In this document: positions 50,453 to 61,929 of the stretch, piece after piece
How positions within the stretch are numbered: position 1 is the stretch's first letter
Layout: every line of letters begins with the position of its first letter
From: Fratercula arctica
Taxonomy: Eukaryota > Chordata > Aves > Charadriiformes > Alcidae
Length of the DNA: 64,000 bases
NCBI GenBank assembly: GCA_947846985.1
Contig: CANTUZ010000014.1
Span: forward strand, 10,771,837-10,835,836
Direction: 5' to 3'
Translations under genes and position numbers: made by a program
Notes under the pieces: generated by a model
The model's database searches: none
What the model saw: only the letters and a program-made list of their open reading frames with translations
Told to the model about the DNA's origin: nothing

Positions 50453-50952
50453 NNNNNNNNNNNNNNNNNNNNNNNNNNNNNNNNNNNNNNNNNNNNNNNN
50501 NNNNNNNNNNNNNNNNNNNNNNNNNNNNNNNNNNNNNNNNNNNNNNNNNNNNNNNNNNNNNNNNNNNNNNNNNNNNNNNNNNNNNNNNNNNNNNNNNNNN
50601 NNNNNNNNNNNNNNNNNNNNNNNNNNNNNNNNNNNNNNNNNNNNNNNNNNNNNNNNNNNNNNNNNNNNNNNNNNNNNNNNNNNNNNNNNNNNNNNNNNNN
50701 NNNNNNNNNNNNNNNNNNNNNNNNNNNNNNNNNNNNNNNNNNNNNNNNNNNNNNNNNNNNNNNNNNNNNNNNNNNNNNNNNNNNNNNNNNNNNNNNNNNN
50801 NNNNNNNNNNNNNNNNNNNNNNNNNNNNNNNNNNNNNNNNNNNNNNNNNNNNNNNNNNNNNNNNNNNNNNNNNNNNNNNNNNNNNNNNNNNNNNNNNNNN
50901 NNNNNNNNNNNNNNNNNNNNNNNNNNNNNNNNNNNNNNNNNNNNNNNNNNNN
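50453..50952. other. Assembly gap (500 N)
   Basis: Exactly 500 N, a placeholder length. Flanks do not overlap, and real content is unknown. Frames drawn across it are meaningless. Confidence 0.99.
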
Positions 50953-51135
50953 CTCACAAGGGAGAAGAGGAGGAGAGAGAGACTTTGGGATTACAACTGA
51001 ACTGTAATGAAATATTAACAGAACAATAATACCGATAAAAGACAACAGTAACAAGAAACAATGAGATATAAACAATATATACATAATCCAGTATTGTGCT
51101 CCCATGATGACCATCATTTCACTGGCAAGCATGGG
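50953..51135. other. AT-rich segment between gap and ERV
   Basis: A-rich unique-looking sequence with no coding feature. It may belong to an element interrupted by the gap, since no target-site duplication joins it to the right flank of the ERV. Confidence 0.4.
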
Positions 51136-51469
51136 TGTCCTGGTTCCGGCAGGGACAGGGTTAAGTATTCCATGCCGTGTGAGCAACAACCACCCTGAGG
51201 TTAAAAGGAGGGAGGGGGCGGGCAGTCGGTTCGGAGCGGGCTGGCGCGTCCCGGGGCCGGACCGGCGGGGAGCGGCGGTTCCGTAATCGCGTTTGTATAT
51301 TCCTCTGTCCATGTTGTTGTTGTTGTTTTCTTGTTCCCTTTGCTGTTCTGTTAAACTGCCTTTGTCTCAACCCAAGAGTTTTGCCTTTTTTTCTGATCCT
51401 TCCCGTACCGGGAAGCGCTGGGCGAGTGACACGTGGTTCTTTGTTGCCATCTGAGGCCAAACCACGACA
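51136..51469 (+). repeat. 5' LTR
   Basis: 334 bp beginning TGTCCTGGTTCCGG and ending GACA. It matches 55548-55883 throughout with scattered substitutions and 1-2-bp indels. Contains TTAAAAGG as a possible TATA-like box. Confidence 0.92.
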
Positions 51470-51477
51470 GTCCTTTT

Positions 51478-51494
51478 TGGCGCCCAACGTGGGG
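51478..51494 (+). other. Primer-binding site, tRNA-Lys type
   Basis: TGGCGCCCAACGTGGGG, complementary to the 3' end of tRNA-Lys(1,2), eight bases after the 5' LTR. Confidence 0.8.
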
Positions 51495-51573
51495 CTCGAA
51501 GGGTTGAGACAACAACAGGATCCAACTAGAGCTTGAAAAAAACGAATTTGTTTGGTAAATAGTCACGGTCACT

Positions 51574-53503
51574 ATGTTGCTTAGTTTGTTCTCATGGCGG
51601 TGTTATGTAAATTCCTGTGTGTCTTATGCACTCCCTGTGATGATGTTTGTTACTTCTGGGAGGGGGATGAGGATTATCATTTTACTGTCCTGTGCAATAT
51701 CGGCTTATGATATGATAACATCACTTGTTAGACGGTTATTTTGGGGTGTTTATGTGGTATTGCTCTCTTGTCCGTACATTGGGCACCACCTCTCAGAATT
51801 CATTAATAATTACACCCAGTCTATGGGGGAAACAGGGGGGGACACTTTCCCCAGCTCTTTTGCCTCCCTTTTCTCCTTCGGGTCAGGTATGACAGCTTTT
51901 GAGAATTTTGAATATCCTTGGGATGCTCAAACCAGCATGTTCCTAGTGTTATGTTTGCTGAATATGTTCCAGGTCTCGTTTAGGGTTAAACAACTATTTA
52001 AGACTACCACCCAGAGATCTGCTCCAAGGCTGGACAGTCAGGGGTGGCATGGCATGTGGGAGAACATGGGCAGGTACTTAGAGAACTTCTCGCCTCCAGT
52101 GGTCTGGGACTTCACCCCCGAACACTTACAGGACCATGACAGAGTAGTAGAATATCTGAAGGGAAAATGCTGTGGCTGTTCTAGAGAGGCAGAACTCACT
52201 GCACTGTGCTGGGCCCTGGCCAGTATCTACCAGGCACTGCTCAGTGCTGTGCAGCACCCTCAGAAGAAAGAGACAGAGACCAGACCAGCAGGCGCTGCGG
52301 CTGCTGCGGCCCCTGCGACAGGCACTGCGGCTACTGCAACCCCGGTGACAGACACTGCGGCTACTCCAACCCCGGTGACAGCCACTGCGGCTGAACCAGG
52401 GAACCAACCCGTGCCAGTATCCGTTGCCCCCATACAAAAGAAGAAGTACACAAAGAAATCAGTTCGCTTAGTAAGAGATGACGATGAACCAGGGCCATCA
52501 CAAGGACAGGAGGAAGAGGCAGAACCAGAGATAATCACCCGATCCCTATCCCTGAGTGAGCTGCGGGATATGCGAAAAGATTTTAGCCAACTTTCAGGTG
52601 AGCACATTGTCACGTGGCTGCTCCGGTGCTGGGATAATGGGGCCAGTAGCCTGGAATTAGAGGGCAGGGAAGCCAGGCAGCTGGGATCCCTGTCTAGGGA
52701 AGGCGGCATTGACAAGGCAATTGGAAAGAAGACCCAAGCCCTCCGCCTCTGGAAACGACTCCTGTCAGGTGTGAGGGAGAGGTACCCCTTCAGTGAAGAT
52801 GTTGTATGTCACCCAAGCAAGTGGACCACCATGGAAAGAGGTATCCAGTACCTGAGAGAATTAGCCGTGCAGGAGATGATTTATTATGACTTGGACAATA
52901 TGGACTTGCCCACGGACCCTGATGAGGTGCACTGCACAAGGCCCATGTGGCGGAAGTTTGTACGGAGCGCACCATCGTCATATGCCAACTCACTGGCAGT
53001 AATGGAATGGAAAGGTGAAGAAGGACCAACGGTGGATGAGGTGGCTGGCCGGCTCCGGCGATATGAAGAAAAGTCTCTCTTTCCCCCTTGTCTCAGCTGT
53101 GGAGAAACTGTCACAGAAGGTCCAGCAACTTGAAGAGAATATGTCCTACTCCCCGCCTGTACGGGCCAGCATCTCAGCTCTTAGGAGCAGGCATTTCCCC
53201 ACTCAAGAGAGAGAGTACAAAGGGTACACACCACGAGGCACCCTGTGGTTCTACCTGCGAGACCATGGAGAGGACATGAGGAAGTGGGATGGACAACCTG
53301 CTTGGATCCTGCGGACACGGGTACAGGAGCTGCAAGGAAGGACAACCACAAAAGGGGATCCCTCCAGGAAAAGTGCCGCCCCAGTTTCCAGTGGGCAGCT
53401 CCCCAGACAGAGCATAAGGCCTGATCTTGCTTCTGATCCTCCTGAAGGAACCTCCAAGTCATTTCTGCAAGAAGTGAGTACCGGATACCATGACCAGGAT
53501 TAG
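51574..53503 (+). pseudogene. ERV gag-like gene, frameshifted
   Basis: A 519-codon frame (51574-53133) has a hydrophobic N-terminal part (about residues 15-75) and an Ala/Thr/Pro repeat linker (about residues 235-280). A capsid-like region follows (about 325-500), recognisable from HIVTWLLRCWDNGASSLELE. The homologous sequence continues in another frame up to 53503, so the frame breaks near 53060-53100. The break is consistent with an old, inactive copy. Confidence 0.8.
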
Positions 53504-53524
53504 AGGGGCCCTGCCTCCAGCCAG

Positions 53525-55264
53525 GTGGAGGAAAGGGACAACCGGGTTTATTGGACAGTGTGGATTCGATGGCCTGGCCCGTCAGACCCACAGGAGTATA
53601 AGGCTCTGGTGGACACAGGAGCACAGTGTACTCTGATACCATCAAGCTATAGAGGGGCAGAACCCATTTGTATTTCTGGGGTCACAGGGGGATCCCAAGA
53701 GTTGACTGTACTGGAGGCTGAAGTGAGCCTAACTGGGAATGAGTGGCAAAAGCATCCCATTGTGACTGGCCCAGAGGCTCCGTGCATCCTTGGTGTTGAT
53801 TACCTCAGGAGAGGGTATTTGAAGGACCCAAAGGGGTATCAGTGGGCCTTTGGCATAGCTGCCTTGGAGACGGAGGAAGTTAAACAGTTGTCCACCTTGC
53901 CTGGTCTCTCGGAGGACTCTTCTGTTGTGGGGTTGTTGAGGGTCGAAGAACAGCAGGTGCCGATTGCTACCACAACGGTGCATCGGCGGCAATATCGCAC
54001 TAACCGAGACTCTCTGATTCCCATCCATAAGCTGATTCATCAACTAGAGGTTCAAGGAGTGATCAGCAAGACTCGCTCGCCTTTTGACAGTCCCATATGG
54101 CCGGTGCGAAAATCTAACGGCGAGTGGAGGCCAACTGTAGGCTATCGTGGCCTGAATGAAGTCACGCAGTGGAAGCAGGGCAACTGGCAGCGCAGAGGCA
54201 AACCCATCTGGGCTGCTGAACTATGGCAAGATATTGCTGCCCGGGTAGAGAATCTGGTTGTGAAGGTACGCCACGTAGATGCCCACGTACCGAAGAATCG
54301 GGCCACGGAGGAACATCAGAACAACCAGCAGGTGGATCGGGCTGCCAGGATTGAAGTGGCTCAAGTGGATCTGGATTGGCAACGTAAGTGTGAACTATTC
54401 ATAGCTCGGTGGGCCCATGAGACCTCAGGCCACCAAGGAAGAGATGCGACATATAGATGGGCTCGTGACCGAGGGGTGGACTTGACCATGGACACTATTG
54501 CACAGGTCATCCATGAATGTGAGACATGTGCTGCAATCAAGCAAGCCAAGCGTTTGAAGCCTCTTTGGTATGGAGGACGATGGCTGAAATCTAAATATGG
54601 GGAGGCCTGGCAGATTGATTATCTCACACTGCCACGAACCCGTCAAGGCAAGCGCTATGTGCTCACAATGGTGGAAGCAACCACTGGATGGCTGGAAACA
54701 TACCCTGTGCCCCATGCCACTGCCCGGAATACTATCCTGGGCCTTGAAAAGCAAGTCCTGTGGCGACATGGTACCCCAGAGAGAATTGAGTCGGACAATG
54801 GGACTCATTTCCGAAACAGCCTCATAGACACCTGGGCCAAAGAGCATGGTATTGAGTGGGTATATCACATCCCCTATCACGCACCAGCCTCTGGGAAGAT
54901 AGAACGGTACAATGGACTGTTAAAAACTACACGGAGAGCAATGGGGGGTGGGACCTTAAAACATTGGGATGCACATTTAGCAAAGGCTACCTGGCTAGTT
55001 AATACCAGGGGATCTACCAATCGGGCTGGCCCTGCCCAGTCAAAACTTCCACGTACTGTAGAAGGGGATAAGGTCCCCGTAGTGCACATGAAGAATATGT
55101 TGGGGAAGACAGTCTGGGTTAGTCCTGCCTCAGGCAAAGGCAAACCCATCCGTGGGATTGCTTTTGCCCAAGGACCTGGGTGCACTTGGTGGGTAATGCG
55201 GCAGGATGGGGAAGTCCGATGTGTACCTCATGGGGACTTGATTTTGGGGGAGAATAGCCAATGA
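53525..55264 (+). pseudogene. ERV pro-pol with internal deletion
   Basis: Open frame of 579 codons. An aspartic protease has the motif ALVDTGAQ (about residue 29). The N-terminal part of reverse transcriptase follows (about residues 150-215). It then jumps directly to the end of RNase H and to integrase with an HHCC zinc motif and a DD35E triad (IDY, SDNG, GKIE). The palm subdomain with the YXDD motif and most of RNase H are missing, an in-frame deletion near 54160. The element is therefore non-autonomous. Confidence 0.88.
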
Positions 55265-55547
55265 ATCAAATCGTGTGCAACACTGTCACTGTATGTCCTC
55301 GTTACTATAATTGCTATTGGCTGTACTGCAGTAAGAATCACCCAAATTAAGGACAGATGGACTTTGATGAACAGTTGAGTAAAGCAAAGTGGTGATGGGA
55401 TCAGAGCTGACGCCCAGCAACTTCCTCAAGATCTGCATCTCCGGCCCATGGACTGTGTGCATGAGCTACGCCAGGTATACAGTCACATGTTCCGAAAACT
55501 GTAAGATCTGGGCGTGGCAAAAATGGTATGGAATAAGGGGTGGATAA

Positions 55548-55883
55548 TGTCCTGGTTCCGGCAGGGACAGGGTTAAGTATTCCATGCCGTGTGAGCAACA
55601 GCCACCCTGAGGTTAAAAGGAGGGAGGGGGCGAGCAGTCGGGTTCGGAGCGGGCTGGCGCGTCCCGGGGCCGGACCGGCGGGGAGCGGCGGTTCCATAAT
55701 CGCGTTTGTCTATTTCTCTGTCGGTGTTATTGTTGTTGTTTTCTTGTTCCCTTTGCTGTTCTGTTAAACTGCCTTTGTCTCAACTCAAGAGTTTTGTCTT
55801 TTTCTTCTGATCTTTCCCGTACCGGGAAGCGCTGAGCGAGCGACACGTGGTTCTTTGTTGCCGTCTGAGGCCAAACCACAACA
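55548..55883 (+). repeat. 3' LTR
   Basis: 336 bp beginning TGTCCTGGTTCCGG after a purine stretch (GGAATAAGGGGTGGATAA) and ending CAACA. Confidence 0.92.
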
Positions 55884-55889
55884 GGAGGG

Positions 55890-56195
55890 GCGCTGGCCAC
55901 TGGGTCTACCTAAGGGAACTGGCCACCGGGTCCATGGAGATGGCCACCAGGTCTACCCGGGGGAAACTGGCCACCAGGTCTACCCCGGGGAACTGGCCAC
56001 CAGGTCCATGGAGATGGCCACCAGGTCTACCCAGGGAAGTGGCCACCAGGCCCATGGAGATGGCCACCAGGTCTACCCGGGGGAAACTGGCCACCAGGTC
56101 TACCCCAGGGAACTGGCCACCAGGTCCATGGAGATGGCCACTGGGTCTACCCAGGGAAGTGGCCACCAGGTCTAGCTGGGGGAACTGGCCACCAG
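55890..56195. repeat. GGCCACCAGGTCTACC minisatellite
   Basis: About twelve 24-27-bp units alternating GTCTACCC and GTCCATGGAGAT variants, immediately right of the ERV. Confidence 0.9.
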
Positions 56196-56199
56196 TTGG

Positions 56200-56274
56200 A
56201 AAAAAAGAGGCATTTTACCGCAAATTTATGGGGAAAAATGCTCCATTTTAGGGCAAAAATGTTGCGTTTGACGG

Positions 56275-56309
<35 letters not shown>

Positions 56310-58200
56310 TTATTATACGGTGAAAAGTCTCTTTTGTCCTGACAAAGACAGAAAAAGAAGCATTTTATGGCAAAAAAAAGGCTCGTTTCATGACCAAAAA
56401 AAAAAAAAAAATGTTCATTTTAAGGGGAAAACCCATCAATTTTATGGTTAAAAATCCTTCATTTTATGGCAAACAAAAAACCTCTCATTTTATGGAGGCC
56501 GGGGGCGAACCCCTAATTTTATGGTAAAGAAAACACTCATTTTATGGGAGGAAAAAAGCCCTTTTTATGGCAACACCGTCCCACCCCCCCTTAAAAAAAC
56601 TTCATTTTAAGTTAAAAAACCTCATTTTAAGGTAAAAAACCCACATGTTACGGTAAAAAAAACCCCTTATTTTAGGGTAAAATAAAACCGTTATATTGGG
56701 GGGGGGGGAATGTCATTTTCAGGCTAAAAAATTCCTCATTTTAGGGCAAAACCCGTGCATTTTACAGCAAAGGAAGGATTTTTTATGGCACAAAAGAAGC
56801 GGGGGGGGGGGGCGGGGGGAGCAAAAAGAAAAATAAAAATTCTTTATGGTAAAAAAAAGCTTAATTTTATGGTTAAAAAGTCCACGCTTTCAGGTTAAAA
56901 AACATCATTTTGAGGTTGAAAAAACCTCAGTTTTGGGGAAAAAAACACCCTCGTTTTAAGGTTGAAAAACCTCAGTTTTGGGGAAAAAACTGCCCTCATT
57001 TTAAGGTTGAAAAAACCTTCATTTTACGGGCAAAAAACCCCTTCATTTTAGGACCAAAAAAGACACTCGTTTCGAGGAAAAAAAACGCATTTTGAGGCAA
57101 AAACCTGCACTCATTTTATGGCCAAACCCCCCCATTTTACAGCACAAAAAAAGATGCATTTTTTGGCCAAACCCCACATTTTATCACCACCCCCCCACAC
57201 CCTTTACATCAAAACCACCCATTTCCCGCTAAAAATACACATTTTCGGGCCAAAACACACCTTTTGCCACCAAAAATTTTTGCCAAATTTTTGGCAAACG
57301 CGCGCATTTTAAGGCAAAAACCGCACACATTTTAAGGCAAAAAACCACACATTTTATAGGAAAAAAAAACCAAACCCACATTTTCTTCTGTTCTCAACAC
57401 TTTGAACCCAAAATCCCCCTTTTTCCTCCCAAATCGGGCCCCTTTCTGCAAAAAAAAAAACTATTTCCACCTTCGCCCTGAACCCAAACTCCCTTTTTTT
57501 TTTACCCTCCCCCCCAAAAAAGGGAAAAGCAGCAGATTTTTGCCTGAAACCATGAAATTTGCCCCAAATCCCCCCCCTTGACCCCCTCCCCCCCCCCCCA
57601 AAACTTGCCTTTTTTTTTTGCCGAGAACTCCACCGAAAATTCACCAGTCTTGCCTTTTTTGCCCCCAAACCCCCTGAGGTCCGTGCCCAAAACTCTGGAC
57701 TTCTTTTTGCCCCAGATGTTCACATTTTTACCCCAAAATCGCGACCCTTCCGTTGGGGGAAAAAAAAAAAAAATCCTTAATTTTGCGCCTTCAAAAATAC
57801 CGACGTTTCCGCCCCAAAATCCTTGTTCTTTGCTCCAAAAATCATCACTTTTGTGCCCCCCAAAATCCTGACTTTTCGCCCCTCCACCAATCTTGACATT
57901 TTCACCCCAAAAAACACCCCTCCCCCCCCCACCCCCGGGATTGGGGGGGGGGGGCCGCGAAAAATCTCCGTTTCCAGCCGCAAAAAAAAAAACCCTCTCC
58001 TTTCGTGCCCCCCCCAAATCATGACTTTTGCGCTCAAAAAAATCCTTTTTTCTTCTCCAAAAATCGCCACTTCTGGGCCCCAAAATCTCCACTTCTGGGG
58101 CCAAAAAAAGGGCAAAAAAAAAACCCCAAACAAACACATTTCTATGCCTTAAAAGACCCTAAAACCCCTTTTTTTGGCCCAAATCCCCGATTTGCCCATT
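56200..58200. repeat. A-rich degenerate repeats
   Basis: ~25-bp units such as CTCATTTTATGGTAAAAAAC (56200-57400), then CCAAAATC/TTTTTGCCCC units (57400-58200). A poly(A) run lies at 56275-56306. No gene recognised. Confidence 0.8.
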
Positions 58201-58462
58201 TCGTCCCCAAAAAGGTGTCACCCCTCCCGCCCCCCCCCCACCCCGAAAGCCTCCATTTTTTGCTATTTTCATACCCAAAATCGCCCTTTTTCACCCCAGT
58301 GCTCAACTGTGTCCCCGCCCGCCCCCAAAATTGGCGTTTTTCGACCCAATTTAACTCTGGGACACTCCCCCCCCCCCAAAAAAAATCCCCCCAATGGTGG
58401 GATTTTACCCCAAAATGGGGGGGGGGTGTCAATGGGGTTCCCCGCCCCCCACGGCGCTGGGA

Positions 58463-58476
58463 CGCCCCCTGGTGGC
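58463..58476 (-). promoter_or_regulatory. CTCF-like motif
   Basis: On the minus strand GCCACCAGGGGGCG, a full match to the CTCF core. It lies between the ERV/repeat block and FITM1. Three CCAAT/ATTGG boxes follow at 58510, 58543 and 58585. Binding is not shown. Confidence 0.55.
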
Positions 58477-58659
58477 CAACGGGGGTGCGCTGGGATGGGG
58501 CCCCTCACCTGATTGGCCGTCGCCCCCCCCCCCCGGCTCCCTCAGCCAATGGCAGCGCAAGGACCTCCCTCTCGCTCTGTCCTGATTGGCCGGGACCTTG
58601 AGAACCTCAATCGACCCCCAAAAACCTCCATTTCCAACCCAACTTGACCCAAAACGGCT

Positions 58660-59095
58660 CCTCCTGGGTTCTTAAGTTTCTCCTGGACACTTGAGGTTCT
58701 CCTGGACATCTAGAACCTTCTCAGACCCCTGGGTCCACCCCACAGACCCCGTAATTCCCTCTATGATACCCTCCCCCCAGGGTCACATGGACCTTCTGAA
58801 CACTTGAGGTTCTCCTGGACATTTGGGTTCTCCTGGACTCTTGACATTCTCCTGGACACTTGAGGTTCTCCTGGACATTTGGGTTCTCCTGGATTCTTGG
58901 GTTCTCCTGGACATGCGGGTTCTCCTGGACACTTGAAGTTCTCCTGGAATCTGGGGTTCTTCTGGACATTTGGGTTCTCCTGGAATATGGGGTTCTCCTG
59001 GACATTTGGGTTCTTCTGGATTCTGGGGTTCTGGATTCTTGGGTTCTCCTGGATTCTTGGGTTCTCCCAACCACTTGAGGTTCTTCTGGCCATCC
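58660..59095. repeat. TTCTCCTGGACATTTGGG minisatellite
   Basis: About 22 units of 18 bp directly downstream of the FITM1 stop, probably in its 3' UTR or flank. No TTTATT-type poly(A) signal seen nearby. Confidence 0.9.
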
Positions 59096-59121
59096 AGGAC
59101 CTTCTGGGCTACTTGTGTCCT

Positions 59122-59337
59122 TCAAGGTGCCGGAAGTCCCAAGCCAGGAGGTCCAGGAGACCAGGGGTACCGGTACCAGAAGCGGTACGTGACGGCCCAA
59201 GCCGCCCAACCCAAGGCGGCGCCGGCGGCGTTGCGCGGCCAATCGTGACGGTAGGCCAAGGTGACGGCCAATAGGAGCTGCCAGACCACCACCAAGGTGA
59301 CGTTGAGGAGGAAGAGGAGGCAGAGGGCCACGCCCGG
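59122..59337 (-). CDS. FITM1: FITM1 exon 3 (terminal)
   Basis: Encodes PGVALCLLFLLNVTLVVVW, TYRFWYRYPWSPGPPG and stops at 59122-59124 (TGA). Acceptor placed at GGCAG in phase 0 with exon 2. Confidence 0.78.
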   Translation of the reverse strand, partial: PGVALCLLFLLNVTLVVVWQLLLAVTLAYRHDWPRNAAGAALGWAAWAVTYRFWYRYPWSPGPPGLGLPAP

Positions 59338-61883
59338 CTGCCTGGGTCCTTCTTGGGGGGCATCTTCAGCCTCCTTCCACCACCACGGCGCTTGCGGGGG
59401 GCTCCAGGCGGGCGGGGGCGGCCCCACAGGTGGCCCCATGGGGGGCGGTGACCTCATGGGGGACGACGACCTCATGGGTGATGGTGACCTCATGGGTGGT
59501 GGCGGCTCCAAGGATGATGATGACCTCATGGGGGACGATGACCTCATCGGTGATGGTGACCTCATGGGTGGTGGCGGCTCCAAGGATGATGATGACCTCA
59601 TGGGGGACGATGACCTCATGGGTGACGGCGACCTCATGGGTGGTGGCGGCTCCAAGGATGACGATGACCTCATGGGTGGTGACGATGACATCATGGGTGA
59701 CGATGACCTCATGGGTGGTGGTGGCTCCAAGGATGACGATGACCTCGTGGGTGGTGATGATGACGTCATGGGTGACCACCCGGACGATTGGGTCCCTCCC
59801 GAGATCAAACCCACCAATGAGAGGCCTCGGAGCAACCACCGCCAGAACTTATGGGGCCCCCCCCACAGTGGGGGGTGTGGGGTGGGGGGAGGAGAAGGTG
59901 GGGACCTCCCAACCCGGCTGCCGGGGTCCTTCGAAGGTCTCCCAAGTGGGTCCCTCGCGGCCCCACCCCACACGTCGAGGTCCCTCGCGGCCCCACCTGC
60001 CCCATGGAGGTCCCTCCTGGCTCTCCCACCCCACACCTCCCGGCCCTTCCCCCTTCCACCCCATCTCTCGACCTTCCCCCCGGCCCCACCCCCCCTCGGG
60101 AGGTTCCTCCTGCCTCCACCCCACACCTCCGGCTCCCCCACACCCCCACCCCGCACCTTGGGGTCCTCCTCCCCGCCACTCCCACCCAGGTCCTCCCCGG
60201 CTCCACCCCACACCTTGCGGTTCCCCAGCCCCCCAACCTCCCCATTGAGGTTCCTCAGCCCCCCAACCCCTGCGGTGAGGTTCCTCGGACCCATAACCTC
60301 CCCACTGAGGTTCCCCAGCCCCCCAACCTCTCCTCCATTGAGGTTCCTCAGCCCCCCAACCCCTCCATTGAGGTTCCTCAGCCCCCCAACCCCCCCGTTG
60401 AGGTTCCTCAGCCCCATAACCTCCCCACTGTGGCTCCTCGGCCCCCCACCACCTCCTCCCCCGAGGACCTTCCCCCCTCCTCCTCTTCCTCCATGGGGGG
60501 TAGAGGACCCGCCCCAAAGCCCCGGCTTCTTCGGCCAGTCCCAAGCCGCAATGGACCAAGGCGAACGCTTGTGGGGAGGCCCCGAACCCTTCCCACCGGT
60601 GCCCGGCCCCACGGCAGCTCTGGGGGTCGCCGTGGGGCAGGAGGAGGAGGCCCTGGGCCAGCGGGCTCCAACAGCGGCCGGTGGCGGCTTCCAAGGCGGC
60701 GAAGAGGCGGGGGGCGGCGCGAGCCAAGGCCAGCCCCACGGCCCAGCGCCCCACGGCGCGCAGGAGGGCGCCCCCCAGGGGACGGGCCAGGGGCAGAGTG
60801 GCCACCAAAAGGGCCGCCAGGAACAAGGTGGTCCAACCCCCGGCCGAGGCCACCAGGCGCCTGCGGGGAGGCGGGAGGTTGGGGGGCAGAAAAATGGGGG
60901 GTGGGGTGGGGGGTGGGGCACTTGGGGGGCGCGGGCGCCTGGGGGGGTGTGTCGCCCCCCCCATCCCTCCTCTAGGGCCCACCCCACCCCTTGGACCTTC
61001 CCACTCGGGTCCCCTTTCGGGGCGGGTCTATGGGGTCCACCCCATAGATTCCACACGCACCCCCCCCCCAGACCCATAGGATCCCCACAGCCCCATAGCC
61101 ACCCCCCCTGCCCCATAGGGCCCCCTCCCCAGCCCCATAGCCACTTCCTCAGACCCATAGCCACCTGCCCCCCCCCCAGCACCACAGAACCCTCCCAGCC
61201 CCACAGTCAGCTCCCCAGCCCCATAGATCCCCCCTTGACCCATAGAAACCCTCCCCAGCCCCATAGTGTCCCCACAGCCCCACAGCCACCCCCTCTGCCC
61301 CATAGCGTCCCCCCCCCAGACCCACAGAAACCCCCCCTGCCCCATAGATTCCCCCCAGCCCCATAACCACCTCCCCTACCCCATAGAACCCCCCCAGCCC
61401 CACAATCCTATAACCCCCCAGCCCCATAGACCCCCCCAACCCCACAAGCACCCCCCGAGCCCCATAGCACCCCCAAGCCCCACAGCTGCCCCCCAGCCCC
61501 ATACATCCTCCAGCCCCATAGCTCCCCCCAGCCCCACAACCAACCCCCCCAGCCCCACAGCCTTTCCCACAGCCCCATAGCTCCCCCCAGCCCCACAACC
61601 CGCCCCCCAGCCCCATAGCTCCCCCCGGCCCCACATTCAATCCCCCAGCCCCATAGACTTTCCCACAGCCCCCCCCCAGCCCCACAACCGGCCCCACTCA
61701 CGCCTCCAGCAGGTTATGGGGCGAGGCCAGCAGGCTGTGCGGGTCGGCGCGGGCCTTGAGCGTGGGTCCCAGCCCCACAAGTATGGCCAGGGCCAAGGCG
61801 TGGGCCCGGGGGAAGGCGGGGGACCCCAGGACGGCGGCCGCCCCACGGCTCAGGGCCTGGATGGCCGCCCCACACCACCCCAT
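59122..61883 (-). CDS. FITM1: FITM1, fat storage-inducing transmembrane protein 1, 3 coding exons
   Basis: ER multispanning protein that promotes triglyceride partitioning into lipid droplets; FIT2 is reported to be an acyl-CoA diphosphatase. Exons: 61702-61883, about 60509-60860, about 59122-59337. Matching blocks are VLGSPAFPRAHALALAIL (human LLGSPCLRRLYHAWLAAV), LVASAGGWTTLFLAALL, QGLLLLPHGDPQSCRGAGHRW, HCGLGLAEEAG, LLFLLNVTLVVVWQLLL, and WYRYPWSPGPPGLGL. The exon 1/2 junction is exact. Product is about 249 aa, against 292 in human; the human first TM segment has no counterpart after the chosen ATG. Two conserved histidines aligned with FIT2 are replaced. Order and orientation with DCAF11 match mammals. 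Confidence 0.85.
59440..59790. repeat. GATGATGACCTCATGGGTGG minisatellite, FITM1 intron 2
   Basis: ~15-bp units grouped into ~60-75-bp blocks with GGTGGTGGCGGCTCCAAGGA. Stop-free in several frames; not coding. Confidence 0.9.
59850..60500. repeat. CCCCACACCTCCGG / CCATTGAGGTTCCTCAG repeats, FITM1 intron 2
   Basis: ~30-bp units, clearest at 60220-60430 (CCCCCCAACCCCTCCATTGA, then GGTTCCTCAG). Confidence 0.85.
60509..60860 (-). CDS. FITM1: FITM1 exon 2
   Basis: Acceptor CCCCGCAG; encodes RLVASAGGWTTLFLAALL through GHRWEGFGASPQAFALVHC to AEEAGALGR. The donor is uncertain: GGGTCCTC at 60508 is weak, and a later site near 60465 is possible. Confidence 0.72.
61040..61690. repeat. CCCCATAGCCACCCCC repeats, FITM1 intron 1
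   Basis: 12-25-bp units of CAGCCCCATAG and CAGCCCCACAG separated by C runs. Same family as 1-250 and 62400-62830. Confidence 0.9.
61702..61883 (-). CDS. FITM1: FITM1 exon 1
   Basis: ATG at 61883 gives MGWCGAAIQALSRG, then LGSPAFPRAHALALAILVG and SPHNLLEA. Donor GTGAGT. The frame stays open upstream (to 62186), so the start may lie further 5'. Confidence 0.75.
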
Positions 61884-61929
61884 GGCTGCCCCCACGGCCG
61901 CCCCACGGCCCGCCGGGAGAGGACAAGGA

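Larger units (their letters stand above)
51136..55883 (+). mobile_element. Endogenous retrovirus, defective, with two LTRs
   Basis: A 4.7-kb provirus: 5' LTR, tRNA-Lys-type primer site, gag-like region broken by a frameshift, protease, truncated reverse transcriptase fused to integrase, no env, polypurine stretch, 3' LTR. The LTRs differ at about a dozen sites, so the insertion is not recent. The RNase H/integrase sequence looks ERVL/class-III-like to me, but the class is uncertain. No target-site duplication is seen (ATGGG left, GGAGG right). It cannot encode its own polymerase. Confidence 0.93.

Noticed and set aside
50241..51312. Frames spanning the N run
   Set aside because: Residues across 500 N are placeholders.
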